This document shows positions 31,260 to 40,606 of a stretch of 64,000 nucleotides of DNA, one piece after another. The notes beneath the pieces are model-generated. The model was not told the DNA's origin, did not search any database, and saw nothing but the letters and a program-made list of their open reading frames with translations. This DNA is from Terriglobia bacterium (lineage in GTDB: Bacteria > Acidobacteriota > Terriglobia > Terriglobales > Acidobacteriaceae). The number at the start of each line of letters is the position of its first letter. The stretch's first letter is position 1. The DNA lies in contig JAIQGL010000023.1 of assembly GCA_020072585.1 (NCBI GenBank), positions 1 through 64,000 of the forward strand, read 5' to 3'. A program made the translations under genes and the position numbers.

Positions 31260-33626
31260 TCACTGCTCTCTCGACTTCAACACTGAAACCAGGTCCAGGC
31301 GGTCCAATCTTCTGCGCACGAGCCAACCCGAAAACAACGCGGACACCGCAACGATCACGAATGACCAGAGATATGTGGCCAGCTTGATGTACACCGGCAG
31401 GCGATAGAGTTCGGTCTGCAACCGGGCGGCCAGATACACGCAGACCGCATAACCCAGCAGATAGCCGAACGGGATAGCCAGCAATGTGAGCACAGCCTGC
31501 TCTCCCAACAGCAGGACGGCAATTTCTCTCCGGGTAAAGCCCAGGATGCGCAGGCTCGCCATCTCGTTGGCGCGCTCTGAGAGAGCGATGCGCGCACCGT
31601 TATAGACAATGCCCACCGCGATGATGGAAGCAAAAACGATCAGGGTGGTAAGAGAGACGGCCAGACTGCGACGAATGGTCTCATTGAAGCTATCCACCGC
31701 AGCCTGGCGGATGGCGACCGCGCCGACACCCGGCGTGCGCTTCAATAGCGAATAGAGTGTTGGCTCTTCTTTGCCGTCGACCTTGAGAAATGAACCGGAA
31801 ATGGCCTGTTCACTCATCAGGCGATTGAGAGACCCCAGTTCCATGTAGGCAGAGAGCCCCAGTATCTCATCGGCCATTCCCGTCACCATAAGGTTCCGAA
31901 CCGGGCGTCTTCCCTCAAGGACTTCCACGGTTACTACCTGTCCAGGCTTCACGCCCAGCAGTTCCGCCAGCTTTGTGCCCAGCAGAATTCCGTCCTCGGG
32001 CACGGACACATCATTCAATTGCCTGTCCAGGACCCTGCGCAACTGGTGCTCCTTTTCCAGGCCGAGGATGAGGGACCTGTGGCTGTGGTGCTCAAAGCGC
32101 AGCCGCACGGGAACCGCGCGGAACGGCTCAGAAAGAAGCACTCCCGGAAGCCGGGCCAGCTCCGCGCGGGCGCGGAACGATCGCGGCTCATTCAGAATGA
32201 CCATCACATCTTCGCGCTGCACATTGCGAAATTGGATATCCATCATCCGGTTCAGCGAATCCATGAGCCCGAATTCAATCACCAGGATCGAAACCGAGCA
32301 GCAGATGGCAAATATTGATACGGCGGCGCGCACCGGACGGCGCTCCAGGTTGCGGACGATCATCCGGGTGGCCGGCGAGAGACTTCTGGCAGCGCGAAAC
32401 CGCTCAAAAAACCCCAGGCGGTATCTGGCCGGAGGCTCAGGGCGCATGGCTTCCGCCGGAGGCAATCCAACAGCGGCACGCACAGCGCCCACAGCACCCA
32501 GAGTGGCGGCGGCCAGAGTGATGAGCCCGGCCTGGACCAAAATCATGGGGCTGATTTTGTATTCGAGCAGCGGGAAACGATAAAAGTCGGCATAGAGCGT
32601 CGTCAGCTTGAGGCCAAAGTACCAGCCCACGGCGACGCCCAACGCAATTCCACCCAACACTGAGACCATGGCCAACTGGAGATAGTGCAGGCCGACCATG
32701 AAATTGGAATAGCCGAAGGCCTTCACGATGGCCACCTGCATGCGCTGTGTCTTCACCAGACGCGAGAGCACGATGTGGACCAGAAAAGCCGCAACTCCGA
32801 GAAAGATTGCCGGCACCACGTTGGAGGTGATACGGTTCTGCGCAATCTCATCGGAGATGAAGCTGTGGGAAAGCTGGTCTTCGCGCGCATAAGCGCCCAG
32901 GCCGCCATAGGTGGCAAGGGCCTGGTCCACTCGCGCAATCACCTCATCCAGATTGGCGCCGGGAGCGGTGGTCAGGGCAACATCGTTGAATGCCCGGTCC
33001 ATATTGAAGACCGGTCCCAGGACTTCGCGGTCCATCCACAGCACGCCAAAACGGCGATTGTCGGGAAAGAGCGAGCCGCCGCCACGGATCTCATAAATGT
33101 ATTCTGGCGAAAGCGCGATTCCGACAATGGTCAGGCGCTTCCATCGGCCGTTGATCACCGCCTGCACGGAGCCGCCCAGGTCCAGTTTGTTTGCAGCCGT
33201 GAAAGCTTCGCTGGCGATGACCTCTCCGTCGGTCCCGGGTTCCACCCAGCGCCCACGGCGCAAGAAAAGATCATTGAGCATGGGAGAACGGCGGCCTGGA
33301 ATGGAAACCAGGCGGCCTACTGCCGGCTCAGCCAGTCCGGGCACATCCAGGATCACGTCCATCACAACGCGCGTTTGTACCGTAGCTACGTTGGAAATGT
33401 CGGCCAGACGGGACGCCGCTGCCTCCGGCGCGCGCTTGAGCTGGACAAAGACATCGGCAAATCGATAGTCGCGGTAATAATTCTGCTGCGAGCTCAGCAG
33501 CGACACATACGTGCTTCGCATAGCAACGAACGAGGCCACGCCGCAGGCCACAACCAGCGCCACCGCAATTACCTGTCCGCGGAGATGGAGAAGGTCACGC
33601 AGCAGTTTGCGATGGAGCGTGTGCAT
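31260..33626 (-). CDS. FtsX-type ABC transporter permease
   Basis: A 788-aa permease with two FtsX-like halves. TM1 about residues 18-36, a large periplasmic region (about 45-265), a TM cluster about 270-390, a second core starting with one TM near residue 430, then a second periplasmic region and three TM helices at the C-terminus (about 665-775, with ERANEMASLRILGFTRREIA). This double arrangement is like LolC/E- and MacB-related exporters that act by mechanotransmission rather than true transmembrane transport. Six bases follow the ATPase gene. Substrate unknown; drugs, lipoproteins or peptides are possible. Confidence 0.9.
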   Translation of the reverse strand: MHTLHRKLLRDLLHLRGQVIAVALVVACGVASFVAMRSTYVSLLSSQQNYYRDYRFADVFVQLKRAPEAAASRLADISNVATVQTRVVMDVILDVPGLAEPAVGRLVSIPGRRSPMLNDLFLRRGRWVEPGTDGEVIASEAFTAANKLDLGGSVQAVINGRWKRLTIVGIALSPEYIYEIRGGGSLFPDNRRFGVLWMDREVLGPVFNMDRAFNDVALTTAPGANLDEVIARVDQALATYGGLGAYAREDQLSHSFISDEIAQNRITSNVVPAIFLGVAAFLVHIVLSRLVKTQRMQVAIVKAFGYSNFMVGLHYLQLAMVSVLGGIALGVAVGWYFGLKLTTLYADFYRFPLLEYKISPMILVQAGLITLAAATLGAVGAVRAAVGLPPAEAMRPEPPARYRLGFFERFRAARSLSPATRMIVRNLERRPVRAAVSIFAICCSVSILVIEFGLMDSLNRMMDIQFRNVQREDVMVILNEPRSFRARAELARLPGVLLSEPFRAVPVRLRFEHHSHRSLILGLEKEHQLRRVLDRQLNDVSVPEDGILLGTKLAELLGVKPGQVVTVEVLEGRRPVRNLMVTGMADEILGLSAYMELGSLNRLMSEQAISGSFLKVDGKEEPTLYSLLKRTPGVGAVAIRQAAVDSFNETIRRSLAVSLTTLIVFASIIAVGIVYNGARIALSERANEMASLRILGFTRREIAVLLLGEQAVLTLLAIPFGYLLGYAVCVYLAARLQTELYRLPVYIKLATYLWSFVIVAVSALFSGWLVRRRLDRLDLVSVLKSREQ

Positions 33627-33632
33627 GGCGCC

Positions 33633-34427
<795 letters not shown>

Positions 34428-34556
34428 GCGATGTCACCACCACATACAAGGTATATCCTTCGTCAAATTGGGTATGTGATCTTGGTCACCTGCGGAGAAA
34501 ATGCAATAGCTGCCGATGGCAGTTCTGCAAATCCTGGGCTGCTTTTGCTGGTCGCC

Positions 34557-35558
34557 CTAGCAAGGCCCCAGTTCATGCGGATAGAGCACAAACATCGGCT
34601 GCGTATGCTTCTGCATCTCGCCATTGATTTCCAGGCTCCAGTCTTCCGGGTGGGAGAGTTGCGGCGGTTCGATCTGCATCCGGTAATAGGCTGCAATCAT
34701 CTTCGATACAGAGCGGGCTTTTTGCCGCACTTCCTGCAGCAGCCGGGGATCGTCAATTTTGTAGTTGCGTTGTGAATTCCCGTTCATCACACCCAGCACC
34801 AACCCGCCGCTGTTTGCTGTGAGCGGAAAGAAATGCTCGTCACCGGTGCTGTACACAGTATCACCCACCAGCGGTCTTGACTGAGCCAGTCCCTGGGAGG
34901 TAGTGGAAGTTACAGTTGAGGTGGCGACACTGCTCTTTGTCTGTACTGGCCCAAGCGCCAATCCAAACATGCGGATATGGCCCGATTCCAGGGCTTTGGC
35001 CACAGTTTTAGCATTCGCTTTGTGGTTCCCTTCCAGATCATAAGCGATGACTACAACCGCATCGCCTGCCTGCGGCGTTCCAAACCATTCGATACCGCTC
35101 ATCACGGTATCCAGCACTCCAGGTTCCTTGCCTCGTTTGCCATCGCCAGATTGGCTGAGTGCCTGTGTAATGGCATTGCGGTCCGCGGTAAAGTTCACGT
35201 CCTGGCCCGAGCCTCTGGCCGGCATAATGGCAAAGGTATCTTCCGGCCGCGCATTCGCAACCAGAATCTGTATCATTTCGGCTTCAGCTTTGCGGCTATC
35301 GGCAGAGAGCTTCTTGCCTGCATCCGCCACAATCAGCACGCGACGCGGCCCATCGTCATAGGTAAGGGCCTTGACCGCTACCGGCTTTTTCTGTATGCGA
35401 CCTAGGAAATCCTCCGCCGCCAGTCCGCGGAAAACATCCCCACTCATGCTGATTACGCCAACCGGGACCTCAACGGCTTTGCATGCGGACTGCTGGGAAG
35501 AGCTCAGACTGGATAGACCAAGCACAACACTCGCGATAGTAAGAATGCGAGAAGCCAT
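34557..35558 (-). CDS. Exported VWFA-related domain protein
   Basis: A 333-aa exported protein. ATG 35558 follows GGAGG by five bases and opens a signal peptide (MASRILTIASVVLGLSSLSS). The rest is a von Willebrand factor A-like fold: VLIVADAGKKLSADSRKAEA (a D-x-G variant in place of the usual DxSxS metal site), DTVMSGIEWFG and GDAVVVIAYDLEGNHKA. Such VWFA-related proteins are common in Acidobacteriota and have no known function. The metal-site serines are not obvious, so divalent binding may be lost. It is monocistronic and lies 130 bases downstream of the ABC operon start. Confidence 0.82.
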   Translation of the reverse strand: MASRILTIASVVLGLSSLSSSQQSACKAVEVPVGVISMSGDVFRGLAAEDFLGRIQKKPVAVKALTYDDGPRRVLIVADAGKKLSADSRKAEAEMIQILVANARPEDTFAIMPARGSGQDVNFTADRNAITQALSQSGDGKRGKEPGVLDTVMSGIEWFGTPQAGDAVVVIAYDLEGNHKANAKTVAKALESGHIRMFGLALGPVQTKSSVATSTVTSTTSQGLAQSRPLVGDTVYSTGDEHFFPLTANSGGLVLGVMNGNSQRNYKIDDPRLLQEVRQKARSVSKMIAAYYRMQIEPPQLSHPEDWSLEINGEMQKHTQPMFVLYPHELGPC

Positions 35559-36341
35559 GACAACCTCCACCAGAATATAAAGACGAATAGTAGTGCGATT
35601 ATAGCAAGTCATTCTCGTCACATACCGGAAAACAGCGAACAACTAAGAGACCTATCTAGATAAGACTGGCGGTGGGTTACTCGGCGACTTGCTCTCTATG
35701 TGGGTTGCATCGCACTTTTGAGGCCTTGCTCCACATGGCGACAGAATGCAAAGATCCTTTCATCCAGAGATGTAGCTCCGGCCCATGCCCCTAGAGCTGA
35801 TATTAGCCACAACAGATCCAGAGATGTGTCCAACTCCAAAATATAGAACTATCTTCCTTCTTTACTTGGCCCATCAGCGGGTCCTTGGGCTGGTACAGGT
35901 ATCCGTAGTGACAAACGAACGTGATTTACTGCTGTCTCTGTAACGGTTGAGAATAAAATTTTTTTGACCGCTTTTTCTTCGCTCTCGTTGCACAACCAAG
36001 GTCATTGGACTAAAGGCCATTGTCCACAAGGCCACAACACTAGAGCGAACTTTGGACGTCGTCTGGAATCACAGATTTGCGGAGGAGCTTTCATTGATTG
36101 CAAACAAAAATAATTGCCTTATAATCAGCAGCTTAAAAGGTATTCTGGTCGATGGGGCGAGTGTTTGGGATACTATGTTGCGGTACAAAAGTTCACTCAC
36201 ATTCGTCATGTGTTTGGCACAAATTTATGGAGCGGCCCACTCCAGAATTTGTGCAACCTCTTGAACGGCATCATTGCGGTTTGAGAGTGTGGAACCCAGT
36301 AAGTTTTTGAGCGAAAACTGAACGGGGAAGGTAAAAAATAA
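35559..36341. other. Long AT-richer intergenic region before the pilin operon
   Basis: About 780 bases. A 70-codon frame at 36052-36264 exists, but its composition is odd (KNNCLIISS...), it has no ribosome site and it runs through a hairpin, so I do not call it a gene. A short minus-strand stretch near 35830-35930 can be read as YGYLYQPKDPLMGQV, perhaps a gene remnant. The region is visibly more A+T-rich than its neighbours and contains the 38-bp dyad at 36217-36254. Confidence 0.4.
36217..36254. repeat. Near-perfect 38-bp hairpin upstream of the pilin operon
   Basis: GCACAAATT (36217-36225) pairs with AATTTGTGC (36246-36254), and TGGAG (36228-36232) pairs with CTCCA (36240-36244), leaving a 7-nt loop and a tiny internal bulge. 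No T-run follows. It lies 88 bases before the first pilin gene, so it could be an operator, a 5'-leader structure or part of a small RNA. Confidence 0.6.
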
Positions 36342-36986
36342 GTGAAGCCAGCAGCCAAGTCTGGGGAGGACCTCGCCTTTCAGGCGGGATTCACCCTGGC
36401 AGAATTATTAATTGTGGTCACGATCATCCTGATCGTGGGTGGATTGTCGATTCCAAGCCTCTCCAGGGCGATCGATGATTCGCGGCTCAAAGGAGCTACG
36501 CAGAAGCTGGCAGCCGTGTATCTGGACTCGCGCATTCGCGCCACCCAGGACAATACTTCCTACGAAGTGCTGGTCTCCCCGCAGGGAATCATACCGGCCC
36601 AGGTCTGCATCGATCTGGATGGAGACGGAAACTGCGGCGCCGGAGAGCCAGTGACCAGATTTCCCGCGCAGATAGCCGTCTCTAACGTCGGCGTACCGGT
36701 CCCGCTGGATTCATCTGCGCTCAATTACCCCGTGGCCAACACAGAAAACTCTTCTATGCACAGCCAGCAGGACGTTCTGGCGCCGGGGCTGGCATGGAAC
36801 TCCCGCGGTCTGCCCTGCCAGCGGAGTTCGGCTTCCGCGCCTTGCCTTGGTACAGGCTGGGTCCAGCATCTGCAGATGCAACGCTCAAATGGAGAGGTCC
36901 TATACGCGGCGGTAACTGTGAGTCCCACGGGCAGAGTAAAAACCTGGTTTTATGTTCCAGGAAATGGAAACGGTCAGTGGCTCTAG
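36342..36986 (+). CDS. Type IV minor pilin, FimT/GspH-like
   Basis: A 214-aa prepilin. The class III signal ends QAG-FTLAELLIVVTIILIVGG: cleavage after glycine, then Phe and Glu5, as in type IV pilins. The hydrophobic helix leads into a GspH/FimT-like globular domain (about 60-214) with an acidic DLDGDGNCGAGEP loop resembling a calcium site and cysteines at CQRSSASAPC that may form a disulfide. The GTG start at 36342 follows GGGGAAGG by about ten bases. First of four pilin-type genes in an operon. Confidence 0.87.
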   Translation: MKPAAKSGEDLAFQAGFTLAELLIVVTIILIVGGLSIPSLSRAIDDSRLKGATQKLAAVYLDSRIRATQDNTSYEVLVSPQGIIPAQVCIDLDGDGNCGAGEPVTRFPAQIAVSNVGVPVPLDSSALNYPVANTENSSMHSQQDVLAPGLAWNSRGLPCQRSSASAPCLGTGWVQHLQMQRSNGEVLYAAVTVSPTGRVKTWFYVPGNGNGQWL

Positions 36987-37000
36987 ATCACTATATAGAT

Positions 37001-37564
37001 ATGCCGAAGTGTGTCCCAATTCGAGAATGCAAAACAGCCGGGCAAAAGACAGCCAGGCCGTCGCGCGGCTTCAGTTTGATCGAATTGATGATCGCCATGG
37101 CCGTGCTGGCCGTTGGCCTGCTCGGCGGCATTGTGGTGATTGCCGTGGCCACCACCAATAACGGGCGCTCAAAGTTACATACCACCGCTGCAATCATGGC
37201 GGAAAGCACGATGGAAAAAATTGTGGCGATTCCCAAAAAGGCGGTTGGAGCCGCGGCGCAGACCAAAATGACAGATTGCGCGGGGAATGTTTTCACCATT
37301 GAAACCGCAGCCGGCGGCTCGCCTTTGATCCCGAGCGGTGCTTTCTCAGGCTCAGTGGATTATTCCAAGTCCCCTTTGCCGAATTACTCGATGCGCTACG
37401 TGATGTGTTCGACAGGAGTTGGAGTTACGTATGACGTGCGGTGGAGGATTGATGCCGGGCCCACACCTTCCACTCAACTGGTGACTGTAAGCGCCAAGCC
37501 AAGCATAGGAAACGGGGCTGTAACACTTCCGTTCACTCTGCACCAGTTACGAGGGAATTTCTAA
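37001..37564 (+). CDS. Type IV pilus minor pilin PilV-like
   Basis: A 187-aa prepilin. The signal RPSRG-FSLIELMIAMAVLAVGLLGG has glycine before the cleavage site and Glu5. It has PilV-like features (AVLAVGLLGGIVVIAVA...NNGRSKLHTTAAIMAESTMEKI). ATG 37001 is chosen because it gives a short signal; a frame continuing upstream overlaps the FimT-like gene. The ribosome site is weak, so coupling to the upstream gene, 14 bases away, is likely. Minor pilins of this type prime pilus assembly. Confidence 0.85.
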   Translation: MPKCVPIRECKTAGQKTARPSRGFSLIELMIAMAVLAVGLLGGIVVIAVATTNNGRSKLHTTAAIMAESTMEKIVAIPKKAVGAAAQTKMTDCAGNVFTIETAAGGSPLIPSGAFSGSVDYSKSPLPNYSMRYVMCSTGVGVTYDVRWRIDAGPTPSTQLVTVSAKPSIGNGAVTLPFTLHQLRGNF

Positions 37565-37565
37565 T

Positions 37566-38303
37566 ATGAAACGTCCCTCCCCTCAAATCGGCAGCGTGAC
37601 CGCAACAAAAAAGAGCAACAAGGGTTTTACCCTGCTGGAACTTTTGATCAGCCTGCTCATTCTGGCCACAGTTACCGGCGCAGTCTTTGAGCAGATCAAC
37701 CGGATGCAGAAGAGATCAAGCTCGGAAGCCATGAAACTGGACCAGAACCAGCAGGCGCGGGAGTTCATGGACCAGACCGTCCGCGATCTGCACATGGCCG
37801 GATATCCGGGTTCCAGCATGTATTCAGATCCCAACGCCCACCCTTATCACGTAGCGCAGGGATTGGTGAGCGTTTCTCCCACGCAAATCGTGCTTGAAGG
37901 CGATGTTAATAATGACGGCAAAGTTTACAGCGTGAATATCTCTTATGTGGAGAATGACCCCAATGATCCCACGTGCCCCTGCATACGGCGCAGCGCCATA
38001 GAGAAGATTGACGCAGATTCATTCAGCCAGCCGACAACACCGAATTACACGGAGACCAGCCATGTCTTGCCCCCGGGAACGGGGCCTGGTCAATCCGGTG
38101 AAGACCTTTTTGCGTACTACGACCAGAAGGGAGATCCGGTTCCCATAGGCAGCGGGACGGATATCTCGACTCCGTTTGGGCAAGCCACTATCGCCGGGAT
38201 CAAGACGGTAAAGATCAATCTTAGTCTGCTCACGCAACGCGATACGGAAAGCAACGGGCTTACCCGCACGTCCATGTCTGCAACCTCGAGGTTGAACTAT
38301 TAA
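37566..38303 (+). CDS. Type IV pilus minor pilin PilW-like
   Basis: A 245-aa prepilin. The signal KKSNKG-FTLLELLISLLILATVTG carries Glu5. It is followed by a helix (QARE FMDQTVRDLHMAGYPG, a PilW-like segment) and a beta-rich domain with an acidic loop (EGDVNNDGKVYS), again calcium-site-like. One base separates it from the PilV stop, and its TAA directly abuts the ATG of the next gene (TAAATG), so the operon is tightly packed. Confidence 0.85.
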   Translation: MKRPSPQIGSVTATKKSNKGFTLLELLISLLILATVTGAVFEQINRMQKRSSSEAMKLDQNQQAREFMDQTVRDLHMAGYPGSSMYSDPNAHPYHVAQGLVSVSPTQIVLEGDVNNDGKVYSVNISYVENDPNDPTCPCIRRSAIEKIDADSFSQPTTPNYTETSHVLPPGTGPGQSGEDLFAYYDQKGDPVPIGSGTDISTPFGQATIAGIKTVKINLSLLTQRDTESNGLTRTSMSATSRLNY

Positions 38304-40148
38304 ATGACAATGATGATTGTCAAAGCGAACGGACGGAAGGAGCGCGGGATGGCGTTATTGCTGGCCTTGTTCGCGCTTTTGTTGCTTTCTGCTATTGGGC
38401 TGTTCATGGTCATGGCGTCCGATACTGAGACACGCATTGACGCAAATTACGGCAGCAACCTTCGCTCGTATTACGCGGCCCGCTCCGGACTGGAAGAAGT
38501 ACGGGACCGGATCAAGTATCCGTCGACGAGTTCCCCGGACGGCCTGGCCGACCTTCTTCCGCAGGATGTCCCCGGCAACACCGGCGGCGTGTTGTATGTT
38601 CTGAATCCCGCCAGCGGTGAAACAGTTGATCCCGCTGACCCGACCAACCCGTACTTCGATGATCAGCTCTGCCATGACTACAACTCCGGTGTTGCCGCCA
38701 AAGACACCAGGTGTACGGTTCTTCCAAGCACGCCGAACTGGATGCTGCCTTCGCAAAATTCAGCGGTTGCGGGCACTCCGTTGGGCTACAAGTGGATCCG
38801 CATCAACATGAAGACGAACCGCATTGCCGATCCCTACTTTGTTGATCAAACCGGGACCAGCGTACCGCTGGATACCAGGGTTTGCTGGGACGGCCAGTCA
38901 GAACAGCTTTCCCCTGGCGGCATTAATCCGGCTTGTGACGCCAACGGGATGCAGACGGTATACATGTTGACCTCCCTGGCCGCCACAGCACAGTCCGGTA
39001 TCCCGAACGGTTCACGCAAATTGCTGCGCTTTGAAGTGGTGGCGCCTTCCATTCGGCCTCCGGGCGCGCTCACCATGGGAGCAGCAGGCTCTATGCCTGT
39101 CCTCGGCAGTACCGGCATACCCGCGATCGCCCTTGACGGTCGCCCCCACACGCTCGATGGCAAGCTGGCTACGTCGGGCAGCTGCTCTGCCATCGCGCCT
39201 TTAGCTACGGATAGCACGACCGGCAGCATGCAGCTCGAACAGGCCTTGGATCTCGTCCGCAAGAACATTGTCGATAAGGCGAATACTTCCTGCAAAGCTG
39301 ACGGTTCGGGTCTGAACGGCAACGACTGTCCGCCTGGCCTGTGGTGGGTACGCGGCACTAATTCGTACACACGATTCATTACCAGTCCCAGCAGCACCAG
39401 CGGATCCGGTGGCTCCAGCGACGGAGGATCAAGCGGCAGTGACGGAGGCGACGGCGGGCATGACCATCACAAGGATCCCACGGGAATCGCCAACACCAGC
39501 GATTGCGATCCTGCCAACCCTGCCTGCTATACCAATCTTGACCTGTCGGCGCCGGAGCTTTTCGCAACTTCAGCTGTAACGGGTGTGAACGTTCCGGTGG
39601 TGGCCGTGCCCCCCGACCGCATCGCACCCTTCACCGGCGGGCTGGGCAATCAGAGCGACGCCAGCGTTTACCAGCCGGGCTCAGCCAGCATCGTGAACAA
39701 TGGAATCAAGGCGGTCAATGAACTCGTCAACACCAGCATTGACCAGCCAAATTACTTTACGGTCTCTTCCGCCAGTCTGGCCGCCAGTTACGGCACCAGC
39801 ACCAATCCGGCGGTGGTGGTCATCACGGATGACACTCTGTCCCTGCAGAATAATCCGGTGGGGTTGAGCGGTTATGGCGTTCTGGTCATCCCCAGCGCCC
39901 TGGAGATCACCAACGCAACTTTGCGGTGGAATGGAATCGTGGTGATAAAATCTTCCGGCGGCCACGTTACGATCAATTCCGGCGCGACCGGATTCATTAA
40001 TGGCGCTCTGTTGCTTCAACCCGGCGCCGCGCTGAATCTACAAAACAACTCAGGTGGGTTCCGGCTTACCTATAGCTGCGAAGCGATTGATCTGCCCTTC
40101 GGCGCCAAGCCGTTTAGAATCATCTCCACTGCGGAGACCTCTTTCTAA
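38304..40148 (+). CDS. PilX-like pilus assembly protein, unusually large
   Basis: A 614-aa protein whose first ~60 residues match PilX N-terminal domains: RKERGMALLLALFALLLLSAIGLFMVMAS, then YYAARSGLEEVRDRI. It lacks the Glu5 prepilin motif, as PilX/GspK-like proteins often do. Typical PilX proteins are about 150-250 aa; this one has some 400 extra residues, including a Ser/Gly/Asp/His-rich linker (about residues 360-395) and a C-terminal beta-helix-like part (LEITNATLRWNGIVVIKSSG). No PilY1 gene follows, although the order FimT-PilV-PilW-PilX usually leads to one; the extra domain might substitute. Confidence 0.8.
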   Translation: MTMMIVKANGRKERGMALLLALFALLLLSAIGLFMVMASDTETRIDANYGSNLRSYYAARSGLEEVRDRIKYPSTSSPDGLADLLPQDVPGNTGGVLYVLNPASGETVDPADPTNPYFDDQLCHDYNSGVAAKDTRCTVLPSTPNWMLPSQNSAVAGTPLGYKWIRINMKTNRIADPYFVDQTGTSVPLDTRVCWDGQSEQLSPGGINPACDANGMQTVYMLTSLAATAQSGIPNGSRKLLRFEVVAPSIRPPGALTMGAAGSMPVLGSTGIPAIALDGRPHTLDGKLATSGSCSAIAPLATDSTTGSMQLEQALDLVRKNIVDKANTSCKADGSGLNGNDCPPGLWWVRGTNSYTRFITSPSSTSGSGGSSDGGSSGSDGGDGGHDHHKDPTGIANTSDCDPANPACYTNLDLSAPELFATSAVTGVNVPVVAVPPDRIAPFTGGLGNQSDASVYQPGSASIVNNGIKAVNELVNTSIDQPNYFTVSSASLAASYGTSTNPAVVVITDDTLSLQNNPVGLSGYGVLVIPSALEITNATLRWNGIVVIKSSGGHVTINSGATGFINGALLLQPGAALNLQNNSGGFRLTYSCEAIDLPFGAKPFRIISTAETSF

Positions 40149-40264
40149 CTTTGCGTGGATCCAGCCCCTGGGCTGCAGACCCGGCGCAAAAATTCATATG
40201 CCAGCCACATCCATGGAAGGAACCTTTTCGCCCTCGGTGGCGTAATAACACTCCAGAGGGACCC

Positions 40265-40459
40265 ATGACTTTCATCTTGTGGTGCATCTTGTTTGTGCTG
40301 TGCTGGCCGCTGGCTCTGTTGGCACTTGTCTTATATCCCTTGGTCTGGCTGGTTCTGCTGCCCTTCCGCATCGTGGGCATAGCAGTTGGAGGAGTGCTGG
40401 AGTTTTTGCGGGCCATCATTCTGCTTCCGGCCCGGGCCCTGGGAGGCCGCCGCGCCTGA
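40265..40459 (+). CDS. Small two-helix membrane protein
   Basis: A 64-aa protein, almost entirely hydrophobic: two transmembrane segments (about residues 2-28 and 33-50) ending in LLPARALGGRRA. ATG 40265 has AGAGGG four bases upstream, a good ribosome site. No family is recognised. It follows the pilin operon by 117 bases and its stop overlaps the first unit of an imperfect tandem repeat. Confidence 0.7.
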   Translation: MTFILWCILFVLCWPLALLALVLYPLVWLVLLPFRIVGIAVGGVLEFLRAIILLPARALGGRRA

Positions 40460-40527
40460 TTGAGTCACAGACCTCGATTCAGCGCAGAACTTGATTTAGC
40501 ACAGGAAGTTGGTTCAGCACAGAGCTT
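40458..40527. repeat. Imperfect tandem repeat, four units of 17-18 bp
   Basis: Units: GATTGAGTCACAGACCTC (40458-40475), GATTCAGCGCAGAACTT (40476-40492), GATTTAGCACAGGAAGTT (40493-40510) and GGTTCAGCACAGAGCTT (40511-40527). The core is GATTnAGCaCAGa-CTT. The spacing does not keep a reading frame and the array lies in a short gap between convergent genes. It may be a decayed satellite or a series of binding sites. Confidence 0.55.
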
Positions 40528-40606
40528 GGATTTGGCTCTTTACCCCCTGCCGTGGTCTCTTCCTATATTTCCGGCCACGGGCGTTCTCCTGCGCCGTGGT
40601 GCTTTT

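Noticed and set aside
36052-36264. 70-codon plus-strand frame in the pilin leader region
   Set aside because: No ribosome site, ends inside the region of a strong hairpin, and unusual amino-acid composition.
40163-40176. CAGCCC-CT-GGGCTG palindrome after the PilX-like gene, considered as a terminator
   Set aside because: The loop is too short and no T-run follows.
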